Assembly: GCA_000328365.1 (NCBI GenBank)
Contig: KB299289.1
Location: forward strand, 295,537 to 359,536
Reading direction: 5' to 3'
Length of the DNA stretch: 64,000 bases
Source: Capitella teleta
Lineage: Eukaryota; Annelida; Polychaeta; Capitellidae
Of the stretch, positions 1 through 11,784 are shown in pieces (position 1 is the first letter of the stretch; each line of letters begins with the position of its first letter). Under the pieces are notes generated by a model. The model was given only the letters and a program-made list of their open reading frames with translations, was not told the DNA's origin and searched no databases. The position numbers and the translations under genes are program-made.

Positions 1-266
1 GATACACCGGGGAGAGACGCATCTACAAGACAGAAAAACACAAAACAAATGAAAACCTTGATTAATTAATCAATAAATCAATTTTAACGATCAAGCAATC
101 AGGTCAAGGAGTTGAAGACAGCCTTGCTCTGTCTGCCCAGGAATCAATGCCCTAATTAGCAGCCTTGATTAGCATATATTATTCTGTGTTACTTAGAGCC
201 ATCAGCCCAAATCAATGTTTGGCACAATGCCAATAATTAATAGTGATTGCAGTCATTGCAGAGTTA

Positions 267-696
267 CAGTGAAACCTCAATGAGTCAAACGCCCGTCCCT
301 CAATGTGACAAAGTATTTCAAAGTCCTGTGTCAGTGTTTTCCGTGGAAATATTTTTGATCTGTGACTCAAAGTCGAGAACTTCGATGAGCAAATGTCTCA
401 GTTAGGTTGCTTCAAAGAGAGTGAGAGTCAACATCACAATATTCCCGCCCCCACAAGCAGTCGGCAGCCTTTATCTCTCCTCTGTTGTCAGCCGCTACCA
501 GTTTTAATTGGCTGACTTTTAAAATAAATTGACCGTGAATCTCAACTTCAAAGACAGCCCGAATTCGCAGTTAGAGTTAATGAAAGATTTCCTGTCTCAG
601 GTCTATTGTGAGTTATATTATCTAATAGCTTCAAGTATCCCTGAGTCGTAGTATTTGAGCTACCCCCACGAAATTCGACACATCAAGGTTTTACTG
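267..696. mobile_element. Tigger/pogo-like MITE, TA-flanked
   Basis: A 430-bp non-autonomous DNA transposon. The left end reads CAGTGAAACCTCAATGAGTC and the reverse complement of the right end reads CAGTAAAACCTTGATGTGTC, so the terminal repeats are imperfect over about 20 bp. Both ends are flanked by TA (265-266 and 697-698), the target-site pattern of Tc1/mariner/pogo elements. CAGTRAAACCT is the usual start of Tigger-type ends. There is no transposase frame inside. Confidence 0.8.
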
Positions 697-2818
697 TAGT
701 TCTAAGCTTGGATGCATCATCTGCATTGAGCTACTAAATAAACTGTGACATTCAGACCCCATCCCCCCCCTCCAAAGAAAAAAATAAAAATCAAACAAAT
801 CAATAAAATCCAGGGATTCTTCCTCTTGAGAATCAGCAGAGAATACTAAAGTAATGATTGGAATTTCTTCTGAATGAATTCAATGAAATTGTTTCCAGGT
901 AACTGATATGAAGTAATGATAAGTGATAAGGAAATACTACTTCACACAGAAACATGATATACATGTTCATATAAGTACTGGTAAGCAACTCATCAACGAG
1001 GAGGTCGATATTACGATTTTTCATTTTATGGATTTAAGAAATGGAAACAGAGAAAGAACTTTCTCAGGTTTTGAAAATATGTCACAGAACCACCAGACAG
1101 GACATTGCACAAGATAACAGTTGGACTTTGCACTTGAAATATTTTTAGCCTTTGAGTGCATGAGATACATTGCAAGTGCAGAATAACAAACATCTGTCAG
1201 AACTGAGAAGACACATTTAGCATCAAATGTGTTCAGTGCAAAGCTGATGACAATATTTTCGAAATAATTGTGAACGACAAATAAAAACATGATGAGAGAT
1301 GTGGTTTGTGTGGTGCAATACTGCAATTATCTCACGTACAAATTTAAACTTGCACATCTAGTTAATCTAGTAAAATCGAGTACTTGAGATCTGTATTTTT
1401 TCGAATGTCTAACTACACGAATGATACTATATAAAGGAATCTACTGATTCTCTTATTAATTTATTATTTCAAAGTCAAACCTGAATCATCTGTATATAAC
1501 ATGGTATGCACCGGTATCTGTGAGAAACTGAAAATTTCTCTGACATACTTCATCTGGGCAGCATCTACAACTGATCCTTCTAAGTGCAGATGTACTTTGA
1601 TTCTCATTTCTCAAACAATTAGGCCAAGCTCTCAAAGCTCAAGACACGGAGTAGAATGTTGAATTTGGTTGAACGTTCATATCCCGGTAAATGTACCCAA
1701 GCGAATATTTCAACATAAATTAACATAAATTACAGTATTATCATTCATCAGTATTTATCATCACAGGAATAATAGCCTAAATATCATCACTTAATGCCGT
1801 TCTTTTATTTATTGCATCCAATTTAAAGGAAATTAACTGTACCAGTAAATCGATTTGATTATAATTCAAAATTTCAAACCAATAAATGAGTCATGAATTG
1901 TTGAGTGGGTCAGTGGACTGAAAGGACTAATGTTAACAGCGCTATTAGTATGTCCGTGCATAAGGTCCATGGTATCCACGATTAAGTGCGTGCATTGTGC
2001 ATTTCCAATTCAGTGAATCTTTCAACTGCATGTAATATGACTAATATCATTGCTACACAAATAAATGAAATAAATGATTTCAATTCATAACAACGCTTCC
2101 TCTAATCATCTAATTACATTTGTATATCTCTCTGGTTTTTTTTATATGCCAAGAATTTGGGAGAGTGAGCCGTTTATAATTGATGTTTTATTTCATAATA
2201 ACAAAACATATCCTCACAATGTCAGTCTCATGTCTGAGAATGATTGAATAATATGATTAGCACTGGAAACGTTTGTACGCCAATGATTGAAAAACCACTT
2301 TGATTTTTGGCAACAGGTTTTACCTCAAAAATCACAATTTTCACGCAAATAATCCGCCAAAAATGGCAGCATCCAAACGGGCTGAGATTTCAACTAATCC
2401 GTGTTTTAGTTTAACAGCAAATGTATTAATATGATCACTACGGATTAGCTGACATACTACAGCGAGCCCAATGGAGATATACAGACCTGCCCGAGAATCT
2501 GTGCTAGCTACGGATCAACTTTGCACAATTGGATTTGCATCAGCTATTAATTATGAGGCATTAAAACCTAAAAATGTGACAATGCCACATAGTGCAGGTT
2601 TTGGTTTGATATTCGCAGATGAATTTTCAATCGTAATTATTCTGATTTCTTCCAACTCTCGAAACTCAACTCTGCAGGTAGAATAAGTTCCGAAGTTCGA
2701 GTTGGAGTCGGCCTTCGAAAGTTTCAAGAATTGAGCATAAGGCTGAGGTTTACAGGATCGCTGATCGGCGGACCGTTGTTCGACGTACCGTCGTACGTAC
2801 CTAAATCGACGGACGTAC
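697..2818. other. AT-rich intergenic DNA, no gene supported
   Basis: I see no splice-phase-consistent coding sequence here. Open frames near 1021-1326 (minus) and 923-1117 (plus) are short and AT-driven, with no motif. The minus frame downstream of the exon at 2819-2885 stays open to about 2551 and could be more coding sequence of that gene, but it is low in complexity and unrecognised. Confidence 0.4.
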
Positions 2819-3174
2819 CTAGAAGTAGTTGAAGTAGAAGTACTCACTGAACTTGAAGTAGGTACGGGCGCACCTGTCTCAGTGACTGTGTCAGTCAATC
2901 ATAGATACACTTACAGTCAAAATGAATGACGCTCAATGAGCCAATGACTCAATGAGTGAATGACGGAATGAGAATCTCAGTAACCATGAATTTAGGATCA
3001 TATAACTAGTCAGAATCAATTCACACAATTCTGAATTCAATTGAACCATGAGAAAGACTCGATCATAGTTACCATCATTTTGATGGCCAAATCCTTACCT
3101 TGTACAGCAGCCAGCTGCAGGAACACAGATGCAAGAACGAATACAATGATTCCAAAACTCTTTCTGGTCGTCAT
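2819..3174 (-). CDS. 5' exons of a secreted or membrane protein gene
   Basis: The ATG at 3174-3172 opens a 76-nt coding exon (3174-3099) that ends in an AAG|gtaag-type donor. It encodes MTTRKSFGIIVFVLASVFLQ followed by LAAVQ, a clear signal peptide with a basic start and a hydrophobic core. A second exon fits at 2885-2819, with a 'gacacag' acceptor and a gtacgt donor. It joins in phase (G|TC) and encodes a Thr/Ser-rich, mucin-like stretch (VTETGAPVPTSSSVSTSTST). The rest of the gene lies at lower coordinates and was not resolved; the frame could also read through the second donor to a stop near 2551. Upstream there is an ETS-like CGGAAGTGACG at 3263-3273. The family is not recognised. The signal-peptide exon is convincing; the second exon is an inference. 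Confidence 0.5.
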
Positions 3175-3262
3175 CTTAGAGATAGCGGAATGCCTTAACA
3201 GCTAACATCGAACACGGAATGACGCCAAAATTTCGGAAACAACAAAAGTCAGCTGACAAGAA

Positions 3263-3273
3263 CGGAAGTGACG
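3263..3273. promoter_or_regulatory. ETS/CRE-like promoter motif
   Basis: CGGAAGTGACG lies about 90 bp upstream of the signal-peptide ATG at 3174, in a locally CG-rich patch. ETS (GABPA-type) sites in this position are typical of animal core promoters without a TATA box. The role is inferred from position and motif only. Confidence 0.35.
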
Positions 3274-3274
3274 A

Positions 3275-4531
3275 CATTTCGTCCTCCGCGAGGAGATTTC
3301 CGAAATTTCCGAAAAGAACGTTGTGATTCATGTGAAAAGGACGTTATGACACCCTGGGCAGATCCATGAAACACGGAACCAACCTTTCAATTTTGGGAGT
3401 AGCTTTAGTTAACTTCTTGCTAGTTTCTCGTTCAAAAATCTGAATCCGCAATCCTGTTAACTTATTTGATGCTTATTCAACTTCTATACGCCATTAAAAT
3501 TGTCTGGGACTGAAAAGAAAGGACCCTCAAAACCCAACAAGGAAATTTCATGCCCCTCGAAGCAGAACCAAGTTTCAGCCGGGAACTTTTTTTTTTTTTA
3601 ATTCGCCGGCAATATTTTTGTCACTTTCAAGTTCTAATTTAGTAGAAGGATTTGCTCCTTGTAAAAAAACATCACACGGGGCGTATTCGGATCGATAATT
3701 TTGATTCTACTCACTTTGCGTAATGTTTTATGATTCATATACTCCGATAGGGGTCCAGCGTGTCTTTGAAAAAAACACAAAGTAGCAGAAAGTAGGGATT
3801 TAACGGGGCTTTTTTTTTTGTTGGGGGTGGGGTATGCCGGACACCGAGGGCTATCAGGTGTGGAAATTTCGCTCTGCCATCAGGCAAAGTCCCTAAGAAA
3901 CGTAGCTGTCATCTACGTCATTAATGAATAATACATAATGTATATTAGTATCAGCGTTCACTCGCCATGGATGCCGATGGGTGTAATGGACTCTGAAGCC
4001 ATTTATGGATGACATGGAAGAAGAAGAGGAGGAAACAAGCAAGGGTTTTACTTCGCTGAAAGTCATTACAAATATTCAAAAGACGAACGTACAATATAAC
4101 GACACCTCACTCTGTTACCTTGGGTTCGAGTTTCGAGTTTCAGAAGTTCACAGGTGTTTACCGAAGAAAATGTGGACGTGTCAATCGAGAGGGCGGTAAG
4201 GAGGAAGGCCGAACAAGGATCGAGAGCAGAAGCAAACTGATAATCCCACATAATTATATCAAATTATATATTATAATAATACACAGCATAGCAGCCCATG
4301 AGCTGCGTGATTGTTAATGGCAGGTTCTAGGTTCTTCTATCCATGCAAATAGTTCCCATGGGAGTACATTTTGTACTATTTGTAGAAATGTAATAATGCC
4401 CGAGAAATATGAGTCTGTCGCACAACGATTCCTAGAACACGAAGTCCTATATAGGTCTACCAGCATATGAACCATGACTCCACCGGACTACCTGTTATGC
4501 GGACTATATAGGAACTGTTAAACCGGTTTAA
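3275..4531. other. Intergenic DNA without a supported gene
   Basis: The stretch is AT-rich with a poly-T run near 3587-3599 and another T/G-rich run near 3810. The short frames at 4005-4317 overlap one another on both strands and show neither splice signals nor motifs. Nothing else is supported. Confidence 0.4.
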
Positions 4532-5235
4532 AGGGAGGGAGAACTGGTTGAAAATGGACTTTGAGTCGTTATTTGATGCACCAAAGATGATTCCTATGCC
4601 TGGCCCACACAAGGAATATCATCGCTAACGATTTTGCGGGAGATATAATGCTAATTAGGCGTGACGTCAGTCGCTGTGATGAAACACCGAGTTCCCCATC
4701 TGTTACAATGGCCCTCGTCATATCATCGTGTCCTGCGACTAAACCCCTGGATATTTTTTCATTTTCTTTTCGGAAATAGATAGAATAATCATTTTGCCAC
4801 CAGTCAGGCGCGAAACAAAAATATTTTTCGCTATTTTTCTTATTTTAACAAGCGATTTTCTAGGACATCTACCATGTTTCTCGTCCTGAAACAGTAAAAA
4901 GGTCAGCCAGAGTGCACCACGCATGCGCTTTCGTTTCGTAAACAACAAAGATGTCCTTTTATGGCGAAGATGCTCTGCTCTGATTGGCTGAAATCGATAG
5001 CTTCACGAGGGGAACGGGACCAATCAGCCATCAGCCAAACCAAGCCATCAGCTGACGTTTGCCTCCTATACTTCGCAATGGAAGCCATTCTCCCATAGGC
5101 TCAATGCTAACCCCGATATTCGGAATGGATTATTTCCTTACGCTTGCATCCAGGCAGGGTGTTCTTGGGACGAAATGCTATCAATTGGTGCTATGAGTCA
5201 ATACAACATCACTGAAAACTTAGTTCCCCATCCCT
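4532..5235 (+). mobile_element. 704-bp TTAA-flanked MITE, family 1 copy 1
   Basis: A piggyBac-type non-autonomous element. TTAA at 4528-4531 and 5236-5239 flanks ends that are inverted over about 15 bp: left AGGGAGGGAGAACTGG, and AGGGATGGGGAACT as the reverse complement of the right end. It is homologous along its full length to 40979-41682 and 58758-59461 (inverted), all exactly 704 bp, and to the fragment at 62787-63222. It carries a perfect CRE palindrome TGACGTCA at 4662-4669 and CCAAT-type boxes. Two short frames on its minus strand recur in the other copies but resemble no transposase. Confidence 0.88.
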
Positions 5236-7966
5236 TTAAAGAGTTCAGGACCCCGAAAAGAGACCCAATCCGGAAAACTGGTATACGGGATCATCGAGCA
5301 ATGTGAACCAAACTTCATAAGAGAATATAGTCTTAATTCGAAGCTTATAATGCACCCAACAAAGGCAACACGCCGAGACATAGTTCCAGGAATTTCACAT
5401 ACTGGAACAGGATTGGTGGGGCGAGCAGGTATCTTGCTGTTGGAAGTGATCTGTTAATTACCGCGCACGGACGCCTCCACCTTGGGATCCAGAGTAAACT
5501 GAATGTTCTAAATCACAAAAGAGCGCGAATAATTGGTGGCTCCGTGACTTTGACCAATAATTTAACCCCTATATAGGCGGTGTTAGCTTTATTGAATATT
5601 CTTGAAATGAACTGACATGCCAACATACACATTTGTATTGTTGCTTCAACGGCTCAAATGGTACAACTAAGCCGAATCCAGATGCATGAAGATGATCATA
5701 ATTCACTTCAAGATTCTAGATTATAGAGGGCATAATTATCAGGTAATTATACCCCGATAATCATGAATTTGAGGGTGCATAAGAATAATAATCAATAGCG
5801 TGCTCATAATAGGTGTCTCAAAAATACGTCCAAGGGAACGAAAAATACACGAAGATGCATGTACATCACAATCAAACATGACTTTGAATATCACACTTCA
5901 GAAGAAGTGATCTGAAAGAGACGTTATAATTAATATTCAGCCGTATCGTAATGAACAGCAGTATGACATGGTCATCCCTGTTCGACTCCCATACTTCCAG
6001 TACCAACAATACAGCCACCGACTACGGCCGCCCTATAGCCAAAGGTCATTAACCTACGCAAGACGCCGAAGATCTTGCCACTCCCCCCCCCCCCCCCCAA
6101 GTCCGTGACGCTCAAGTTGCTTTCTTCTGGAATTGAGTTTGGGTCCTTTGATGGACATCCATTGCGGTCGAGGCGATAATTTTCTCGGTGTGTCCACTTG
6201 CTCGGACTGTCCGACTTGACCGAGCAATCTGCCTTCCGAGGAATCAGCGGATCAAGGAAGATCCGCGAGGGATCGACAACCCATGACGTCCGAGGAGGAT
6301 CACACAGAGATGAGATTCATAAGCTTTGCCTTCGCACAGAAGGTTTTTCAATTGCGAATGAGCGCCATTGCCAAGATCCGCCAATGGCACAGAGCGCTTT
6401 GCCGGGGCGCGTCTCACTGAATGTCATATTTGAGCGTGGGTTGATGACAGTATGTGACAATTCTCAAAGCTATCCGAGAAAAAATTATGAACATACATGA
6501 CTATGATATTGGTTATACACGCAAAGGTGATTAAAAACTGATTATAGGAGAATTAAACTTGTGCATTCGATAATCAATTCAAGGACAAGCATGCAGGCCT
6601 TTCGTGGACTTGAACACCAGAAAATGGATTAATTGTTTGGACTCTGGTAGCTGTATTCTGTAGCCATAATTTGTGGGGATCTAATTACCAATATAGAGTC
6701 TTGGAATGAGACTAGGACTCTAGTTGCTTTGCACCGCTATCTCAACATCAGCTCTCATATGTATAGGCCTATGATGATTGAGGAGATTGAATTCAGCCAT
6801 CTACGCACAGGTAAGAATCACATTAAATTGTTAATCCTTCACACCATGAAGTCAGTTAATCGCGAGAAAGAAACTTTTCATTTGCTAATTTTATTAAGAT
6901 ATTATATAACATTATTAACATTTATATTAATTGTTTTGTATTGTTGAACCAATTAATACGATGCATTACAAAAATGTGGCTGATTGATTTTTTTTTATTG
7001 AGTGGGTGATCAAATAATATTTCATCATAATTATTTTCTCAACTAAATAAATAGATAATAAGGACATCACACACTTCCTACACAACACAGAATTATTAAC
7101 AACACATTTCTTGTGTATAATATTAAAAAACAAAAAGAAAAACAAAAACAAAACTCAATGAAATCATCATTGCTTCAAATGTTATTCGTGCATGAGGCAA
7201 ACAAAAATATTGCATTTTCAGGGATACCTATACCCTTATAAATAAGGTGTAGATTACTTAACTTGTTACTTACTTTGTTTGAAATTTATCGATTTGAAAT
7301 AAAATTGCCATGCTTGGTGCTTCACAGAAACATGAATAGACCTACACCGACCATGAGAATTCCACTGATGCATGTATCAATTGGTATCATCGATACACAC
7401 GTACGTATCTGAAGAAAAGGATAAAAATGGAAAAGAAAAGGTTAGAAAATAAGAAATAAGAAAAAGAATCTGAAAAGAGAAAGAGAAGACGTTGTGTGTA
7501 TATACATGTACTCCACTGAATATCCCACGAATTAATAGAACTCATCGACTTACGGACATGAGCACCGTGTAAATATAATACCCGTAGATGCAATCGCGCC
7601 CGCATTGTGTTAGCGACCAGCAGGATTCCTAATTAAGCCTTAAAACCCAGCCAAGTTCTCACCTCCCGAGATTCCGGCCATGATAACTACAAGTAGTGAT
7701 AATATAGCCGGCATGTATTGATCTTATTGTATACATGTATCTCATCGATCATATGATGTATTGATCTCAATAAATTTACACATGCAATTGAAAAAAAAAA
7801 AGAAGAACATACTATGTGCTATTTGTGTCAGTCTCATTCATTGTCAAAAATGTCAAGTTTCGTCCAACGCAGTAAGTATGAGACGGTCCCTGGGAAGTTC
7901 GTCTCCTAGCAACAGCGTGAGTGGCGGGGGCGTCTCAGGCCCCAGTCGACGTCATCACCGCGTTGT
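5236..7966. other. Intergenic DNA, no gene supported
   Basis: It contains a C17 homopolymer near 6083-6099 and a fairly GC-rich patch around 6130-6430 with a 100-codon open frame (6198-6500). That frame has no recognisable domain or flanking splice signals, so it is not called. The rest is AT-rich with T-runs near 6988 and a purine-rich run near 7410-7490. Confidence 0.4.
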
Positions 7967-8095
7967 CCAATCAGATCGACTTAAGCATATAAAGCCTTCG
8001 ATGCTGCGACCGCCAAACCAAGCATCTCTTCTCTTCTCTCGGAACTTTCAACGACCCTCGTTCTCACTGCGCCGAAACACATCTTCGCTTCTAAG
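7967..8095 (+). promoter_or_regulatory. CRE/CCAAT/TATA promoter with leader exon
   Basis: A CRE-like GACGTCATC at 7949-7957, a CCAAT box at 7967-7971 and a TATAAAG box at 7988-7994 are spaced as in a strong animal promoter. A TSS near 8015-8025 would give a pyrimidine-rich leader exon ending in TAAG|gtacgt, with the last exon base at 8095. No coding frame is needed in this exon. The next plus-strand acceptor that opens a plausible coding exon is at 13432, before the secretory-precursor ATG at 13435, so this is probably the promoter of that gene. That link is an inference across about 5.3 kb. Confidence 0.6.
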
Positions 8096-8330
8096 GTACG
8101 TAATAAGTAAACATTAGAATTGTTCTTGTTCTGTTCTTCTCTGACACGTGTTCACCAAGTAGCCACTCTATATTGAGAAAGAAACAGAAATTATGATTTC
8201 ATATCTTAATTTGACAAGCATCTTCTCCCGATAGCCGCTATAGAATTTCTTACAATATACCATTTGTAAGTGTTAGAAAGTATTTTGAGTACAATGTCTA
8301 CAATTTATTTAGTCATTTCGGAATTGCGAA

Positions 8331-8404
8331 ACGCATGTTGTACGCATGTTGTACGCATGTTGTACGCATGGTGTGTGTACGCATGTTGTACGCATGTTGT
8401 ACGC
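8331..8404. repeat. 11-bp tandem repeat (ACGCATGTTGT)n
   Basis: About six or seven units of ACGCATGTTGT lie in a row, with one altered unit in the middle (ACGCATGGTGTGTGT). It sits in the presumed first intron downstream of the promoter at 7967-8095. Confidence 0.85.
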
Positions 8405-10530
8405 GAAGTCTGAAAGCATAAGAATATTAGATATAAGAATATTATTTAGGTACATGTACAGTAAATGAACCAAACCGTTACCGAATTCAGCGAGAGAGTT
8501 GTGATTGGACAGTTTATTGGTAACTTTGATTGATGCAGGGTACCAGACCACTTCCGGCGGAGATATGATTGATCCGATTGGCTGAAATTCACCTTCAAGA
8601 CGACATACAATTTGCCAAAATGGTGCTATTTTGAAATTATATAACGCAACTTAGCAGTTTGATGTGTGTTTCGGTATAAGAGTCATCTTATTAATGCAAC
8701 GTATTTCAACTCCTCATAAGAATGAGAGGCTTGTTTTATGTGGAGGCAATATATTTATATGTTTTACATCACCATAGTTCATTATGCTGATATTATGGTA
8801 ATTATGGGTATTTTATTGTAGTACATGTATCATATACAATATAGCAATAGAATTCAAACGTGGGATAACTCTTCCAGTGATGACATGCACCAATACTCGT
8901 GAACTTATTATATACATGTAATAACAGCGAGAGCCTAGCTAGCACAGATATTTAGAAATTTGTGCGGGCTAAATTATAGGTAAGGGAGATCGAGGAACAG
9001 AATGAAATGAAGTTTTATTTGGATGACTCGAAGTGAGAACAGAAAAACAAGAAATCAAAGATGTGACCAAGGAAAGTTTTATAAGAAGGAATTAATGTAA
9101 AATAATGAATGAAATGTATTGCAGCGGCATTAGCCCATTATGCTGCACTATCTCCGCCTTATTACAGCAAAATTGCATCACCAGTGAGCAAGATACATGT
9201 TTCTTCATTATCATGTAATGTATCTTCAAAGCCGTTGCATCGATGATCAATTAGTAGTATTACAAGACTCGATTCAAGTCCACTGTGCACATTGAATGTA
9301 ACGAACCCGCTAAAGCATTTTTTGCCAGCTGTATAATTATCAAATTGAATGTTGACAAAACTTGATACTTTAAAAAATATTGTGCAGTGCAAATAACAAA
9401 TTTAACAAGAACTTGTTCACCCAGGGTGACTAACCTAAAGCCCATGACCAAGTGGCGGCAACGTACCACATAAAAATTGCATCGTATGAGCACATTCATA
9501 AACTGTGGTTACTAGTATACTACGCAATTCAGTTATTTTTCGATGATTGCCGTGAACTTGGAGACATTGTCTTGTGGCATGCTTCTTTTTATCAACTTGT
9601 GTTTTCTGAGTGCATTATTTGTGCGTGAACAATGTCCTGTAAGCCTTGGCAGGTTATTTGTTAATAAGACTAAGAAGATTGAAGAAAGGAGAAAAATAGT
9701 GGAAAAGCAACAACAAGATCTTATGTTTTCATCAGCACGACTGAAAAAGTCTCGCATATAAGTTATGGATATCACGAATATAATTATTTATCACTTTCCG
9801 AAAATTATAAAACCGCTTTAATGTTCAAGTACACTTCTAGTATAGACCTATTTTTAATCAATTATTATGTAAGATGAATTGACAGTATCTACGCAATGAT
9901 AGCATTCCGTCCCATTGTTCACCCACGTGTGTAGTGCAGTAATATATGTATTATTACACTTAGGTAGAAAAGAATTTTATCCCATCCATAAATGTTTATT
10001 TGGTTACAAATTGGGGCTGTGTCAACCATGACAATGTCGTGAGTTCATTTTCCTTCTTCGAAAGTTGCATATTTGTTCGGTCGCATTCCTTCCCGGTCGC
10101 ACACTTAGTAAGTAGTAAATATGGCTGTCTTGAACCAGTCATAACTCTGAGATCCCCGGATTTGTTAGTCCTGTGGGTTTCCTGTAACTCTTAGGCATCC
10201 AGAACGGGTTCAATCCAATAAAGGCTTCTGGATATTAAAAGTATGTTTGCTTTCAAGTAAAGCACTCGTAAGAGTATCCTTCCCGTCTATTTAATCGTCT
10301 ATCAAAGTCGTCTTGTTATGGGAGTACCATATACAATACTTACCCGGATTCATGGATTGGCTGCACAATGAAATCAATTTTGTACCGCGATCGGTTTGAA
10401 AATGAAGAGAATAGACTTGTGCGCTATGTAAAATATACCTGTAGACGCAAACGTCGATCAACCAAATTTTAAGCCATTTAAAGATTGTTGCATTTCTTCT
10501 GCACCTACGTATATATCATACTTAGAAGGC
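8405..10530. other. AT-rich DNA, no gene supported
   Basis: It probably lies inside the long first intron of the secretory-precursor gene. Overlapping frames on both strands at 9162-9775 include one with a hydrophobic start (9543-9761), but no splice signal or family resemblance supports any of them. Confidence 0.35.
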
Positions 10531-10620
10531 GGTGGTCAGTGGTCAGCGTACTGGCCTCGAGAATATTGGGCGCTAGCCACAGGTTCAAAGCTTGCCAGCC
10601 ATGTGCCTCATCGAACCGCA
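10531..10620 (+). repeat. tRNA-like SINE fragment
   Basis: TGGTCAGTGGTCAGCG (10533-10548) matches a pol III A box and GGTTCAAAGC (10582-10591) a B box, 49 bp apart as in class II tRNAs. There is no intact tRNA fold or CCA-side stem, so this reads as a tRNA-derived SINE head rather than a tRNA gene. The 3' limit is uncertain. Confidence 0.5.
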
Positions 10621-11078
10621 CCAAGAAGTTCATTCACAAAAAATTGTAATCCCCGTGAGATCGCACGACGCGCTTCAGCGTAGGACGCTGGCGTGCATTC
10701 AGCCAACGAGATGAAAGACAGCCTCATTCCGGGATGAACGTCATCACTACATCAGCACATAGGAATATTTGTCATACAACTGTTATGCAAGGACCTAAAG
10801 AGGTCGAGAGACGGACGCCATGTATAACTAATGAACACAACCGCTGAGGTTGTATATATCTGAGATTGTGCGGTGAACAAATTGCATACACCCTCGCGAG
10901 CCATAAAATAATTTTCGACATTGTAAAATAGCCTTTCTGTGGGCACTATCGCCGGGAAAGGGATGACTTTCATTAACTTGACCAAGAGCTGCACTGCCGC
11001 ATAATATTCAATGTAAAATGCAGCATTGCTCAGCCACACAAGGCACCTTGTACTTCGAGAAGTTATGGCGAACGTACT

Positions 11079-11112
11079 TAAAAAAAAAAAACAAAAAAAA
11101 AAAAAAAAAACA
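11079..11112. repeat. Poly-A tract
   Basis: An almost pure A run with single C interruptions. It may be a retroposed tail, but no body element was recognised beside it. Confidence 0.7.
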
Positions 11113-11395
11113 AACATTTTGGAACATTTTACCTCGCCTGTGTTGATCTACTTAAAACCTTGTCGATTTTAAATCCACGTTAAAGACTCACAATTATACA
11201 AATTGCTTTTAACCAAATGAATGATGTTACATAACTTTCTTTTATCTTGCGCTGAACTTTTTCGTTTTGCAAATCTTTTATTATTATTATTACTTTGAAA
11301 CTTGATTGTATATATATACTCAAGAGTCAGAAATTAATAATAATAAAATATAAAAAATAAAAATAAAAATAAACAGGACGAAACCAGTAACTTAA

Positions 11396-11784
11396 AAGAG
11401 GACCTCTGTTCGTTTCGGAACCTTTTCAGATCAATTCTATGGGCTTTTGTGAGTCATGAGAGACCACATTTTTGAAAAATTTGGTCAACTGTGAATAATA
11501 TTCAAGACAAAATAAAATACGAATTTCCTGCTCAGACAGAATAGCTTGAAAGATCTGCTCACTCAACGGCCAATTGTTAAAAAATAATTACTTTTGTCAC
11601 ATCATCACAGCCTGAAATCGAACGCGAGAAGAGAAGAGATTTTAAACCTCTCAAATTCGATGTATCTAGGAATTAGCCCACAGCAAGCGTATTGTCTAAA
11701 TATTTGTCAGTCAAAAGGTGTATTTGTCTTTTGGGATGTATCCTCTATCATCCGTTACTAGTTCAAAACAACCAGAGGTCCTCT
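11396..11784 (+). mobile_element. TTAA-flanked MITE, family 2 copy A
   Basis: About 389 bp with ends AGAGGACCTCTG and, at the right, CAGAGGTCCTCT. The left flank is TTAA (11392-11395); the right flank is TTAC, one base off. It is homologous throughout to 45315-45740, 53945-54377 (inverted) and 61808-62203. Non-coding. Confidence 0.82.

Noticed and set aside
4739-5088. Two short frames within the MITE as transposase remnants
   Set aside because: Neither has a DDE/DDD motif or length typical of piggyBac transposase. The element is non-autonomous.
6198-6500. 100-codon frame in a GC-richer patch
   Set aside because: No domain, no signal peptide and no usable splice sites at its edges.
9543-9761. 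72-codon plus-strand frame with a hydrophobic start and Lys/Arg-rich end
   Set aside because: A frame of similar length overlaps it on the other strand, there is no splice or promoter context, and the base composition matches the surrounding AT-rich DNA.
10531-10620. tRNA gene
   Set aside because: A and B boxes are present, but the acceptor and anticodon stems do not pair as a tRNA would. It is better explained as a SINE head.
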